From assembly GCF_026262505.1 (NCBI RefSeq), contig NC_067203.1:13156392-13220391 (forward strand): DNA of 64,000 nucleotides. The letters are read 5' to 3'. Position numbers and translations under genes: made by a program. Under the pieces are notes generated by a model. The model had not been told where the DNA came from and searched no databases. It saw nothing but the letters and a program-made list of their open reading frames with translations. Within the stretch, counting starts at the first letter, position 1. The number at the start of each line of letters is the position of its first letter. Origin of the DNA: Trichomonas vaginalis G3 (taxonomy: Eukaryota > Parabasalia > Trichomonadida > Trichomonadidae). This document shows, piece after piece, positions 9,703 to 18,839 of the stretch.

Positions 9703-10818
9703 ATGAAGGAAATCAAAAAAGTGACAATGGTGAGAAGAGTTATTGGTAATTTTCTGCGATCGAAATATAGCTATGGCTTATTTGTGCCAGTTGCTATTAT
9801 TGAGATTGCGATGTTCTATCGATTATTAATGGCTCGTGATGTTTTTGTTCTTGAACCTCCAATGTCACATTTCGAAAAACAAGTATGGGTTATTTATAAA
9901 GCTGGTTTTGCTAATCCAGCTACAGATGGTCAAGCAATAAATTACGGTGATTGGAATCTTGATTACGGTGGATATACTAGTAGTAAATTAAAACTTCCTT
10001 TCGAAATATCATCAAAAGTATTTCCACAAATGGGTTTGTACTCATCACACGATAAAGTATTAATAAAAACGCATATGAGAATGATTGCAAGACATGGAAT
10101 CGACGGAATTATTATTCCATGGGTTCCAAAGCATATAGATAATGGTTTCATTGATTCTTCCGTTAAAATAATCTTAAAACAAGCAAAAAAGATCGGAATT
10201 TCGGTAGCTGTTCAAGTTATAAGCTATAATGGCCGTGATCGTCATTCTATCAACAAAGATATTAATTACATTGCTTCCAATTACGGTGGTGATGAAATTT
10301 ATCTTAAATTCGATGGGAAACCAGTCATTTTCTTCGAAGATCCAAATGATATCGACGACATTCAGAACGTTATTTATTACCGCAAGAACGAGTTATTCAT
10401 GATTACTAGTCTTACGTCATTCAGCCAGGTTGGATATGCTCTTGAAAACGGATTTTGCGGAATTAATACTCAAGGAGTTTATTCGAACTATACATCATGG
10501 GACCTTATGCATAAAGATGCTGTTGAACGTGGTCTCCTCTTCATTCCAATGGTTTCTCCTGGTTTTGAATATTTTGGTACAAGTATTTCAAGAAAATCCG
10601 GTAAGTATTACAAAGAACTTTTCACACAGGCAGTTAATTCTGGAGCCAGAATTATTTTGATAAATTCTTTCAATGATTGGGCTCATGGAACTCAAATAGA
10701 GAATATTGTTGAAAGAGATGACTATATGCCAAACGAAAATACATGGGGCGGGCCTCCAAATTATTATTTGGAATTAACAAAATCATTAATCAAGGATTTC
10801 AAGGATAAGAAAGCTTAA
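9703..10818 (+). CDS. GH99 endo-alpha-1,2-mannosidase-like type II membrane protein
   Basis: This 371-aa protein has a short basic cytoplasmic tail, one membrane segment at ~residues 24-44 (type II topology), and a GH99-type catalytic domain. Family marks are Tyr-Lys-Ala-Gly-Phe-Ala-Asn-Pro near residue 65, Gln-Met-Gly-Leu-Tyr-Ser-Ser-His-Asp near 110, His-Gly-Ile-Asp-Gly-Ile-Ile-Ile-Pro-Trp near 130, and Ser-Phe-Asn-Asp-Trp-Ala-His-Gly-Thr-Gln-Ile-Glu at 322-333. Mammalian and bacterial GH99 enzymes cut glucosylated or mannosylated mannose chains in the Golgi. Their matching motif is Asn-Glu-Trp-x-Glu-Gly-Thr-Gln, whose two Glu residues are catalytic. Here those positions are Asp325 and His328, so the chemistry may be altered or lost. 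The fold assignment is strong, the activity uncertain. ATG 9703 is the first in frame; an internal Met at residue 9 is an alternative. Confidence 0.9.
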   Translation: MKEIKKVTMVRRVIGNFLRSKYSYGLFVPVAIIEIAMFYRLLMARDVFVLEPPMSHFEKQVWVIYKAGFANPATDGQAINYGDWNLDYGGYTSSKLKLPFEISSKVFPQMGLYSSHDKVLIKTHMRMIARHGIDGIIIPWVPKHIDNGFIDSSVKIILKQAKKIGISVAVQVISYNGRDRHSINKDINYIASNYGGDEIYLKFDGKPVIFFEDPNDIDDIQNVIYYRKNELFMITSLTSFSQVGYALENGFCGINTQGVYSNYTSWDLMHKDAVERGLLFIPMVSPGFEYFGTSISRKSGKYYKELFTQAVNSGARIILINSFNDWAHGTQIENIVERDDYMPNENTWGGPPNYYLELTKSLIKDFKDKKA

Positions 10819-11516
10819 TTGCTTTGTTATTGAAATTACTACTAAATCTATTAATATGCCAATGCATATTGGCCAGTTAGTTTCATTTTATAATTATAGA
10901 ATTATATTTGTTAATAAATATTACTTGTTTACCCTATTAAAACAATTTTACTATTCAATCTATAGATATACGAACAGAAAATGTCTCTTGAAAGTAATTT
11001 AGAAAATCAAATTTCAAAAGTACTTTGAAGATAAATGATTTTCGGCTTATGAATTGTCCTTTCTATTTGCTGCTATGTAACTTAATAATTTCAGATATTT
11101 AGGATTTGATGTTGTTTTACCATTTCACATCAAAAAAATTGTTATTTAGAGTATTACATTTGAATTGAACTTATGTCAATGTATTGATGTATTATTTTAA
11201 TGGATTTTTTGCGCTATTTCAAGACAAAGAATGAATTACCTACGAAATCATTTTGACAAATGCAAATATCGCTTGTCTTTACATATATTGATTATATTTG
11301 GTATCGTGAATGAGCCTTTTGTTTCTGAAAAGGATTCATCGTATTCTCTCAAACGATGCTTGTTCGTATTGATTCAATTTATATTGTCATTGTATTTTAG
11401 TATGATGCAGATGGAGTATCTTTTGTAGGAAAGAATGAGATCAGTTTACATTGTGAGTTGAACGGCCACTTATCCTTAGAAAAAAAGTGTCAAAAAAAGA
11501 TGTGAAAAGTGACAGA
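10819..11516. other. Intergenic
   Basis: About 700 bases of AT-rich DNA. One 65-codon open frame (11231-11428) has low-complexity content and no support. No RNA gene seen. Confidence 0.45.
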
Positions 11517-11945
11517 ATGCCTGTTGTACGCATTTCTATTCGCAAAGACTTAAAGCGTGAGACAAAACTTGCAATCTCCGACGCAGTTCACCGTGCCCTT
11601 GTTGAGGAATTCAAGATTCCAGATGCAGACTTCTGGCATATTATTGATGAAGTCGAGCCAGGCAACATCATCTTCCCAAAGGAATATCTTGGCGTTCAGC
11701 ATGGTGAAAACCTTACAATTGTCAACATCTGCGCTGCTGCTGGAAGAACACCAGAGATCAAGAGAAACCTTTTCAAGGCTATCCACCGCTATGCTACAGC
11801 TAACCAAACAGAAGTTCCAGGAAATGACATTTGCGTCTTCCTGCAGGAGAACAACGGCCTTACTGATTACTCATGGGGCAATGGCGAAGTTCAACTTCCA
11901 CCACATCTCCTCGCTAAGCTGAAAGAGATGGAAGCTGCTAAGTAA
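11517..11945 (+). CDS. Tautomerase-family (4-OT-like) enzyme
   Basis: This 142-aa protein begins Met-Pro-Val-Val-Arg-Ile, so Met removal exposes an N-terminal proline, the catalytic base of the tautomerase superfamily (4-oxalocrotonate tautomerase and MIF fold). The first ~70 residues give the beta-alpha-beta unit, with Ala-Ile-Ser-Asp-Ala-Val-His-Arg-Ala-Leu-Val-Glu in the helix. A second similar unit follows (residues ~70-130), as in fused two-unit members. The best-looking relatives are bacterial tautomerase proteins of this length, so lateral transfer is plausible but untested. I rejected the longer frame from a GTG at 11487 because it would bury the proline. Codon use is richer in C-ending codons than its neighbours, like the nearby actin gene, which suggests high expression. 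Its substrate is unknown. Confidence 0.85.
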   Translation: MPVVRISIRKDLKRETKLAISDAVHRALVEEFKIPDADFWHIIDEVEPGNIIFPKEYLGVQHGENLTIVNICAAAGRTPEIKRNLFKAIHRYATANQTEVPGNDICVFLQENNGLTDYSWGNGEVQLPPHLLAKLKEMEAAK

Positions 11946-12838
11946 ACATGAATCGGCTGATTAATAATAATAATAATTTTTATTTTTATCAGGAAATTTA
12001 AGATAGTACTGATTTCATAGACTAGCAAATAATTTTAGTAATTTTGTGATTTAAATATATTGATATATTATTCGAATATCAAAATATGAAATATGAAATT
12101 TTAAATATTCAAAACAATCATTGAAAGGGAAATAGAATCAATTAAAAGTCATATAGCTTAATATTTTATAGCGAATATTGTTCACCTTTCTTACTCAAAT
12201 ATCAAATCGAAAAAAAAATTGGGAAAAAATAGAAAATTAATACAAGCAAAAAAGTAAGTTCTTAGATGTCCTTTTGAATATTTGTCTTTAGGGACTTCAT
12301 GATGAAGTTTGAATGAAATTCATATCGGTAAAGCAAAGAGCTTCCGTAGAATATATTTATATTCATATTTCAGACTAAATATAAATTGTATATGTATATT
12401 CCGAATTTGAATAAGTCAAAATCTGTATTTGAATAAAAATCGGAATTTGAAAAATTCGGGGAATTTTAATGCTTTGTTAATGGCTCAAGTGTATAATTTC
12501 ACCATGTCATTGCGATTATCTTTCTAATCTGTAATAGTAGGACTATTTGGACAAGTAATAACTTTTATAGAATATTGAATTAAATTTTATCACTCTCAAT
12601 TTTATCTCATAAAATGGAATCAGCAAGATTAACATTAATGACATCGGTGACCTTTATATAATAAAATAAACCACCTGAATTGATAGTCAAAATAAATGGA
12701 GTTTGTCAAAATAAAGCAATCAATCAAGGAATATTTGTCCCAATCCAAATATTGAAGAAAATAAATTTATTCCGATTCCGGACTTTGTGGGCAACAACCG
12801 CTGGCTAATGAAGTGAAATCAACGGAATTGAAATGACT
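11946..12838. other. Intergenic upstream of actin
   Basis: About 890 bases, AT-rich, with nothing coding. Short direct repeats of the type GAATTTGAA and TATATTCATATT lie near 12340-12460. No RNA gene or element end is recognised. Confidence 0.45.
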
Positions 12839-12851
12839 TCATTTTTCTGGA
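12839..12851 (+). promoter_or_regulatory. Actin initiator
   Basis: TCATTTTTCTGGA fits the trichomonad initiator (TCA+1 Y W). The putative start nucleotide is 12841, giving an 11-base leader before the actin ATG at 12852. Confidence 0.75.
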
Positions 12852-13982
12852 ATGGCTGAAGAAGACGTTCAGACACTCGTTATCGATAACGGCTCCGGCA
12901 TGTGCAAGGCTGGCTTCTCTGGTGATGAAGCCCCACGCTCTGTTTTCCCATCCGTTGTCGGCCGTCCAAAGTACAAACAACAATTAGTTGGTGGCAACGC
13001 CAAGGATGTCTTCGTCGGTGATGAAGCTTGCTCCAAGGCTGGTGTCCTCATCCTCAAGTACCCAATTGAACACGGTATCGTCAACAACTGGGATGATATG
13101 GAAAAGATCTGGCACCACACATTCTACAACGAACTTCGTGTTGACCCAACAGAGCACCCAGTTCTTCTTACAGAAGCCCCACTCAACCCAAAGGCTAACC
13201 GTGAGAAAATGATCTCCCTCATGTTCGACACATTCAATGTCCCATCCTTCTATGTCGGCATCCAGGCCGTTCTTTCCCTCTACTCCTCTGGCCGTACAAC
13301 AGGTATCGTTTTCGATGCTGGTGATGGTGTTTCCCACACAGTTCCAATTTACGAAGGCTACTCCCTTCCACACGCCATCATGAGACTTAACCTCGCTGGC
13401 CGTGATCTCACAGCCTGGATGGTCAAGCTTCTCACAGAGCGTGGCAATGCTTTCAACACAACAGCCGAAAAGGAAATCGTTCGTGACATCAAGGAGAAGC
13501 TTTGCTATGTCGCCCTCGACTTCGATGCTGAAATGGAGAAGGCCGCTACAGACTCCTCCATCAACGTCAACTACACACTTCCAGATGGCAACGTCATCAC
13601 AATCGGCAATGAGCGCTTCCGCTGCCCAGAAATGCTCTTCAAGCCATACTTCGATGGTATGGAATACGATGGTATCGACAAGACACTCTTCGACTCCATC
13701 ATGAAGTGCGATATCGATGTTCGTAAGGATCTCTACGCTAACATCGTTCTTTCTGGTGGCACAACAATGTTCCAGGGCATCGCCGAACGTCTTGACAAGG
13801 AAATCACAGCTCTTGCTCCACCAACAATGAAGGTCAAGATCGTCGCCCCAGAAGAGCGTAAGTACGCCGTTTGGGTCGGTGGCTCCATCCTTGCTTCCCT
13901 CGCTACATTCCCACAGATGGTTATCACCAAGGAGGAATACGACGAGGCTGGCCCATCCATCGTTCACCGCAAGTGCTTCTAA
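12852..13982 (+). CDS. Actin
   Basis: This 376-aa protein is the normal length for actin and collinear with it from end to end. The nucleotide-binding loops are present: Asp-Asn-Gly-Ser-Gly near residue 12 and Asp-Ala-Gly-Asp-Gly near 155. So are the DNase-loop region, the Gly-Gly-Thr-Thr-Met-Phe segment near 302 and the C-terminal Val-His-Arg-Lys-Cys-Phe. It forms cytoplasmic filaments; trichomonads use actin in amoeboid change and adhesion. Codon use is strikingly different from most genes here: strongly C-ending codons (GCC, ATC, CTC, AAC), typical of very highly expressed trichomonad genes. The stop TAA is followed by A, so the stop can form part of the UAAA poly(A) signal used in trichomonads. 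Trichomonads usually carry many near-identical actin genes; this is one. Confidence 0.99.
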   Translation: MAEEDVQTLVIDNGSGMCKAGFSGDEAPRSVFPSVVGRPKYKQQLVGGNAKDVFVGDEACSKAGVLILKYPIEHGIVNNWDDMEKIWHHTFYNELRVDPTEHPVLLTEAPLNPKANREKMISLMFDTFNVPSFYVGIQAVLSLYSSGRTTGIVFDAGDGVSHTVPIYEGYSLPHAIMRLNLAGRDLTAWMVKLLTERGNAFNTTAEKEIVRDIKEKLCYVALDFDAEMEKAATDSSINVNYTLPDGNVITIGNERFRCPEMLFKPYFDGMEYDGIDKTLFDSIMKCDIDVRKDLYANIVLSGGTTMFQGIAERLDKEITALAPPTMKVKIVAPEERKYAVWVGGSILASLATFPQMVITKEEYDEAGPSIVHRKCF

Positions 13983-14725
13983 ATTTTCTAAAAATATCGG
14001 TATATCCTTTAGAAATTTTATCTTTTTTTTACTTTTCTAAAAAATCTAAATGGAAAAAGTTTGACCAATAATTTTTGATTTTGACAATGGATACTTACTA
14101 TATAGGGGATGTAAATGATGAATGGAATCAAAATTCCTTCAGGAAAAAACAACGATAGTAATTTTTAATGAAGAAATGAGGAACAAATAACATTATCCTA
14201 GGACTCGTTCAACATGTACTCTTTAGTCTTTAGCATTATATTCATCTCAGAGGCTATTCAAATGAAAATAAGTACCATAAGATTTGTAAAACATTTTAAA
14301 GTATCCGTTTCCTTAAAACTGGAACTTACTGAGACCTTAAACTTGAAAATTCGATGCTATTGTATTTCCCAATTTCGATATTTTATCGATAAAATAAAAA
14401 TTTCAGAAATATTCTTATCGAAAATAGGCTATTGATTGTTTATAAAATAGCATTATGCATTTAAGAAATGAGAGATATTGACTTGTTTCAACTCCATCTT
14501 AATAAATAAGTGAAAATATGATAATATCGTTTCAAACTATAACATAGTACTTCAAAGTTACGATATCTGATATTGCCTTAATTATTTTTGCCCAATATCA
14601 CTTCGAATTATATCCTGTTTTTTTCAAATTGTGGAAAAAAAATTGAAAAGTGGAAAAAAAATTGAATTGTGTACAAAATGAGTGTAGTAGCAATTGCTAG
14701 TTTTTTTTTTTTTGAAGATTTTTTA
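13983..14725. other. Intergenic between actin and the split ankyrin gene
   Basis: About 740 bases, AT-rich. A T-run and repeated GTGGAAAAAAAATTGAA segments occur near 14630-14715. No supported gene. Confidence 0.45.
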
Positions 14726-14736
14726 TCATTTACTCA
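14726..14736 (+). promoter_or_regulatory. Initiator of first coiled-coil/ankyrin gene
   Basis: TCATTTACTCA immediately before ATG 14737; the putative start nucleotide is 14728. The paralogue at 19966 has the matching TCATTTTCTCA. Confidence 0.75.
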
Positions 14737-15394
14737 ATGAATCAAGAGTTAGTTTGGAATTTCGAGTATACTGTTGCTCACGTTAGTGATTACATATCAG
14801 AATATATGATATTTAATCTATTCAAACCTGAAGACATCAAAAATATATTGAAAGCTGCAACACTAACTCCAGATGAATTCATCGATTTAATGAGGCAGTC
14901 AGTACCTACTGTTAAAGCTTCCGATCTATATAAATATACTCGAAATACAAGAATTTCAATAAGTAATTTAGAAGAAGTTATTAGAGTTCTCAAAACTATT
15001 CAAAAATACATGAAATTGAGATATATTGACGCAATTATTAATATTTTCTGTCAAACGAATGAAGAAATTACATCTTCAAAAGCAAAAATATCGAATCTTG
15101 AAAATCAAATTGAAAAACTTAAATCAGAATTAAACAAATTATTAAACAGCGAGAGAGAGAATTTATTCCTGAGATCTCAAATAAAGAAAGCCGAATATAT
15201 AATTGTTCAAAATAACAAAATAAACACCAAATTAAATAGAAATATTGAAGCAAAAGAAGCAAAAATTGTTCAGATTAATACAGAAAACAAGAAACTAAAG
15301 CAATTCATCAAAGAAAAAGATGCAAATATTGTTCAAATTACTGAAGAAAACAAGAGATTAAAGAAAGCACTCGAAGAAAAAGAAGCAAAAGTCG

Positions 15395-16450
15395 GAGTGC
15401 GGTACATTTTAGGAAAAATGACATTTTAACTTTACAAAGTTTACATTTGTAAAATGGCATTTTTGCCACTTGTTTGCCAATACCCAAAAAAAAGTTTGGC
15501 GCCAAATCGCAAAAGTGTCATAATCTCATGGTGGACCACAGCTGGTGTCGCCGCCGACTATCTACTTGCTGGGATGCTACGCAGCCTTTGATCTGGCCAA
15601 TCATAGTGCTGCTCCATCCACATCAGCAAGTGATTTCGGCTGGAGATCTCCAATGGGTCTTCCATGAGGTTTCTGCAAGCCAGAAGCACAATATCTATGC
15701 AGCCTAGCTGCTAAGATAGCGTAGCTAGGCTGCGTAATTGTTGTGCTTCTGGCGATATTAGTTATACGTTATTGCCCTCGTTGACTATAGTACTACTCCC
15801 TTAACCTCCGAGGGTTAGGGAGTAAATTTGCTCGAAATGGGCAATGTTCATTACGAAATCTCTCATTCGATGAGAGACTTCGTAATGAGCATTGCCTTAA
15901 AGTACTCTTACTACTCTTTCCTAGTTCCCAAAAGGCCTAGGATTCTGTAATTAATCGGATAGGACAGAGTTTTTCCGAAGTCTCTCATTTGATGAGAGGC
16001 TTCGGAAGAACTCTGTCCTAATGTAGTATACTTATAGTCTCTGACAATTTATGTGTCAGAGAATGTACTTTTACTCGAATAGAGCAGAGTTTTTCCGAAG
16101 TCTCTCATTTGATGAGAGGCCTCAGAAGAACTCTGCCCTAGTGTAATGTAGTTGTGGTACTTGTCCCACAAAGAGCGAGAGAATATGTCTGTAATTTGTT
16201 TATGCTGAAGTTTTCTGAATTTCTCCCAAATGAGGAAGGAAATCCAGATAACTTCAGCATAAGTTAATGCGGATGCGGTTCTCTAGCTCTTTGTCGGCCA
16301 GAGAACGAATAAAAAGTTTTTGTTGTGAGTAGGCTCGATGCATGCCTACTCACTGCAAATATACGTTAATTTTTACTTCTTATGAGAAAATAGTTTTTCA
16401 TTTTTATAATACTATATGCTTTGTTGCACAATAAATTGTCTATTTTTCTT
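15395..16450 (+). repeat. Left arm of fold-back element, hairpin array
   Basis: Besides pairing with the right arm, this arm contains a chain of local inverted repeats, alternately long and short. Long: 15564-15631, 15679-15753, 15841-15896, 15961-16020, 16083-16138, 16201-16261. Short: 15794-15824, ~15920-15942, 16038-16062, ~16153-16170, 16278-16306, 16326-16354. The long hairpins at 15841, 15961, 16081 and 16201 repeat every 120 bases. Three of them share the core TCTCTCATT(T/C)GATGAGAG, while their outer stems differ. Perfect 12-bp palindromes TTTGGCGCCAAA (15495) and TGGAGATCTCCA (15641) lie near the outer end. Confidence 0.85.
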
Positions 16451-16788
16451 ATTAAGCCCTAATTTTTCCGTGTGATTAGGAATCTATGCATTCCAAAAAT
16501 GCGTTTTCCGCTTTCAGAACGCGAAAATAAGCACTATATGAGGAGATAAAGAAGATTCTTTCTCACCAAAATTCCAAAAAAAAATCGTTTTTCTTTTTTT
16601 CTCCGCGAAAAATGTGCTTTTTGATTTCGAAATTTTCAAATCGCGATTTTTTTGGAGATTTTTCGAAAATTTTAATATGATAGATACGAGTTATTTTATG
16701 TATTGTATTGGAATATCTGTTTATTTTTGAATTTTGATCAAGATTGAAAAATGAGAAAAATTCGAAATATAAGAAATCGATTTTAAAG
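16451..16788. repeat. Central loop of fold-back element
   Basis: The 338-base unpaired centre between the arms is AT-rich with runs of A and T. It has one weak open frame on the minus strand (16563-16823, Phe/Ile/Lys-rich) that I do not support as a gene. Confidence 0.6.
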
Positions 16789-17845
16789 AAGAAAAATAGA
16801 CAATTTATTGTGCAACAAAGCATATAGTATTATAAAAATGAAAAACTATTTTCTCATAAGAAGTAAAAATTAACGTATATTTGCAGTGAGTAGGCATGCA
16901 TCGAGCCTACTCACAACAAAAACTTTTTATTCGTTCTCTGGCCGACAAAGAGCTAGAGAACCGCATCCGCATTAACTTATGCTGAAGTTATCTGGATTTC
17001 CTTCCTCATTTGGGAGAAATTCAGAAAACTTCAGCATAAACAAATTACAGACATATTCTCTCGCTCTTTGTGGGACAAGTACCACAACTACATTACACTA
17101 GGGCAGAGTTCTTCTGAGGCCTCTCATCAAATGAGAGACTTCGGAAAAACTCTGCTCTATTCGAGTAAAAGTACATTCTCTGACACATAAATTGTCAGAG
17201 ACTATAAGTATACTACATTAGGACAGAGTTCTTCCGAAGCCTCTCATCAAATGAGAGACTTCGGAAAAACTCTGTCCTATCCGATTAATTACAGAATCCT
17301 AGGCCTTTTGGGAACTAGGAAAGAGTAGTAAGAGTACTTTAAGGCAATGCTCATTACGAAGTCTCTCATCGAATGAGAGATTTCGTAATGAACATTGCCC
17401 ATTTCGAGCAAATTTACTCCCCTAACCCTCGGAGGTTAAGGGAGTAGTACTATAGTCAACGAGGGCAATAACGTATAACTAATATCGCCAGAAGCACAAC
17501 AATTACGCAGCCTAGCTACGCTATCTTAGCAGCTAGGCTGCATAGATATTGTGCTTCTGGCTTGCAGAAACCTCATGGAAGACCCATTGGAGATCTCCAG
17601 CCGAAATCACTTGCTGATGTGGATGGAGCAGCACTATGATTGGCCAGATCAAAGGCTGCGTAGCATCCCAGCAAGTAGATAGTCGGCGGCGACACCAGCT
17701 GTGGTCCACCATGAGATTATGACACTTTTGCGATTTGGCGCCAAACTTTTTTTTGGGTATTGGCAAACAAGTGGCAAAAATGCCATTTTACAAATGTAAA
17801 CTTTGTAAAGTTAAAATGTCATTTTTCCTAAAATGTACCGCACTC
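16789..17845 (-). repeat. Right arm of fold-back element
   Basis: Reverse complement of the left arm, essentially base for base in the stretches compared, with the same chain of long and short hairpins in mirror order (about 16886-17676). It carries one extra G relative to the left arm in one short hairpin. Confidence 0.85.
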
Positions 17846-18839
17846 GCAAAAGTCGTTCAGATTAATGATGAATTGAATACATTAAAAATTCTTTATAAAA
17901 TTGAGAAATACAAAAGTTCTGATGATTTCGATGCAATATATAATTTCCTTGATCATCTTTCACAGAATAGGTATCAAAAACTGATGATTAATGCTTGTCA
18001 GGAAGGATTAACTAATAAGAAAAAGAAAGGATCCGAAGGATATATGCTTCATGAAGCTTCTAATAAAGGAAATCTCAAACTTGTCAAATCACTCATCGAA
18101 TGTGGATGTGACATAGAAATAAAGGATATCCATGAATGCACTCCACTCATGTATGCATCATTAAATAATCATCTTGAAGTTGTCAAATATCTCATCTCAG
18201 TTGGATCAAATAAAGAAGCAAAGGATAATTATGGAAATACTCCACTTATTTATGCATCATATAATGGTCATATTGATGTTGTCAAATATCTTATCTCTGT
18301 TGGTGCTGACAAAGAAGCAAAGACTAATCGTGGACGTACTCCGCTCATTTATGCGTCAATAGAAGGAAAACTTGATATTGTTCGATATCTTATCTCTGTT
18401 GGTGCTGACAAAGAAGCAAAGGATAATGATGGAAATACTCCACTCGTTTTGGCATCGAAAAAAGGTCACAATGACGTCGTAAAATATCTCAGTCGGAAAT
18501 ATTTTATAGATTTTGGCTTTATACAATCGAAAATTTGGAAAATAATCACATTATTGGCTTCAATAAAAAGATTGATTCGTTAATAATAAATATAATAGTT
18601 TATGAAAGCAATTTTTTTACCAATAATTTCCTATTTGTTCTTTATGTGTTTCTATTCTTTAAGTACTTAAGTTGATGAATTTTAATCCAAATGTTGGAAA
18701 TTATCATTAAAAATTTTTAACTTATTTATTATCGTTCATCGCAAGTACATTTAAATACATCGGGGAGAATCTTTTAGGGATTTTATCCTGTTTTTTATTT
18801 CGATTTTTACAGTTATTTTAATCCGATTTTTATGGTTAT

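Larger units (their letters stand above)
15395..17845. mobile_element. 2451-bp fold-back element with ~1.06-kb inverted arms
   Basis: The element begins GAGTGCGGTACATTTTAGG and ends with its reverse complement. It is flanked by a 10-bp direct duplication, GCAAAAGTCG (15385-15394 and 17846-17855). The left arm (15395-16450) and right arm (16789-17845) are mirror images over about 1056 bases. I noticed one single-base length difference (a G-run in the short hairpin near 15818) in the stretches compared. The 338-base centre (16451-16788) is AT-rich and unpaired. It has no transposase; the only open frame in each arm is an identical 77-codon one with no domain. The 10-bp duplication fits Mutator-like transposases (9-11 bp), so this is probably a non-autonomous Mutator-like fold-back element, although its ends do not match the Mutator-like element at 51-62 kb. 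Confidence 0.9.
14737..18583 (+). pseudogene. Coiled-coil/ankyrin protein gene split by a fold-back element
   Basis: The 5' part (14737-15394) encodes a ~110-residue globular N-terminal domain and a long Lys/Glu-rich coiled coil. The 3' part (from 17846) resumes in register after the duplicated ten bases and encodes the end of the coiled coil, a linker (Lys-Tyr-Lys-Ser-Ser-Asp-Asp-Phe-Asp-Ala-Ile-Tyr), and about four ankyrin repeats with the trichomonad consensus Thr-Pro-Leu-x-x-Ala-Ser. Between them sits a 2451-bp element. The host gene reads straight through if the element and one copy of the 10-bp duplication are disregarded, so the insertion is recent and the gene was probably intact before it. 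Its C-terminus differs from the paralogue: after the repeats it ends in a basic, aromatic tail. Without precise removal of the insert from RNA, only a 230-aa truncated protein can be made. The general role is probably protein-protein scaffolding. Confidence 0.88.

Noticed and set aside
11487-11516. Longer tautomerase start at GTG
   Set aside because: Not an ATG, and it would bury the N-terminal catalytic proline.
12984-13967. Long minus-strand open frame opposite actin
   Set aside because: A shadow of the C-ending codons of actin; no family likeness and rich in Cys, Trp and Asp as expected from antisense.
15474-15707. 77-codon open frame, identical in the two arms of the fold-back element (also 17533-17766 minus)
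   Set aside because: It is duplicated only because the arms are mirror images, has no domain, and overlaps the hairpin array; composition follows the structured DNA.
15841-16261. Regularly spaced palindromic units, considered as a CRISPR array
   Set aside because: The units are long imperfect hairpins with differing stems rather than identical repeats with unique spacers, lie in a eukaryotic mobile element, and have no cas genes nearby.
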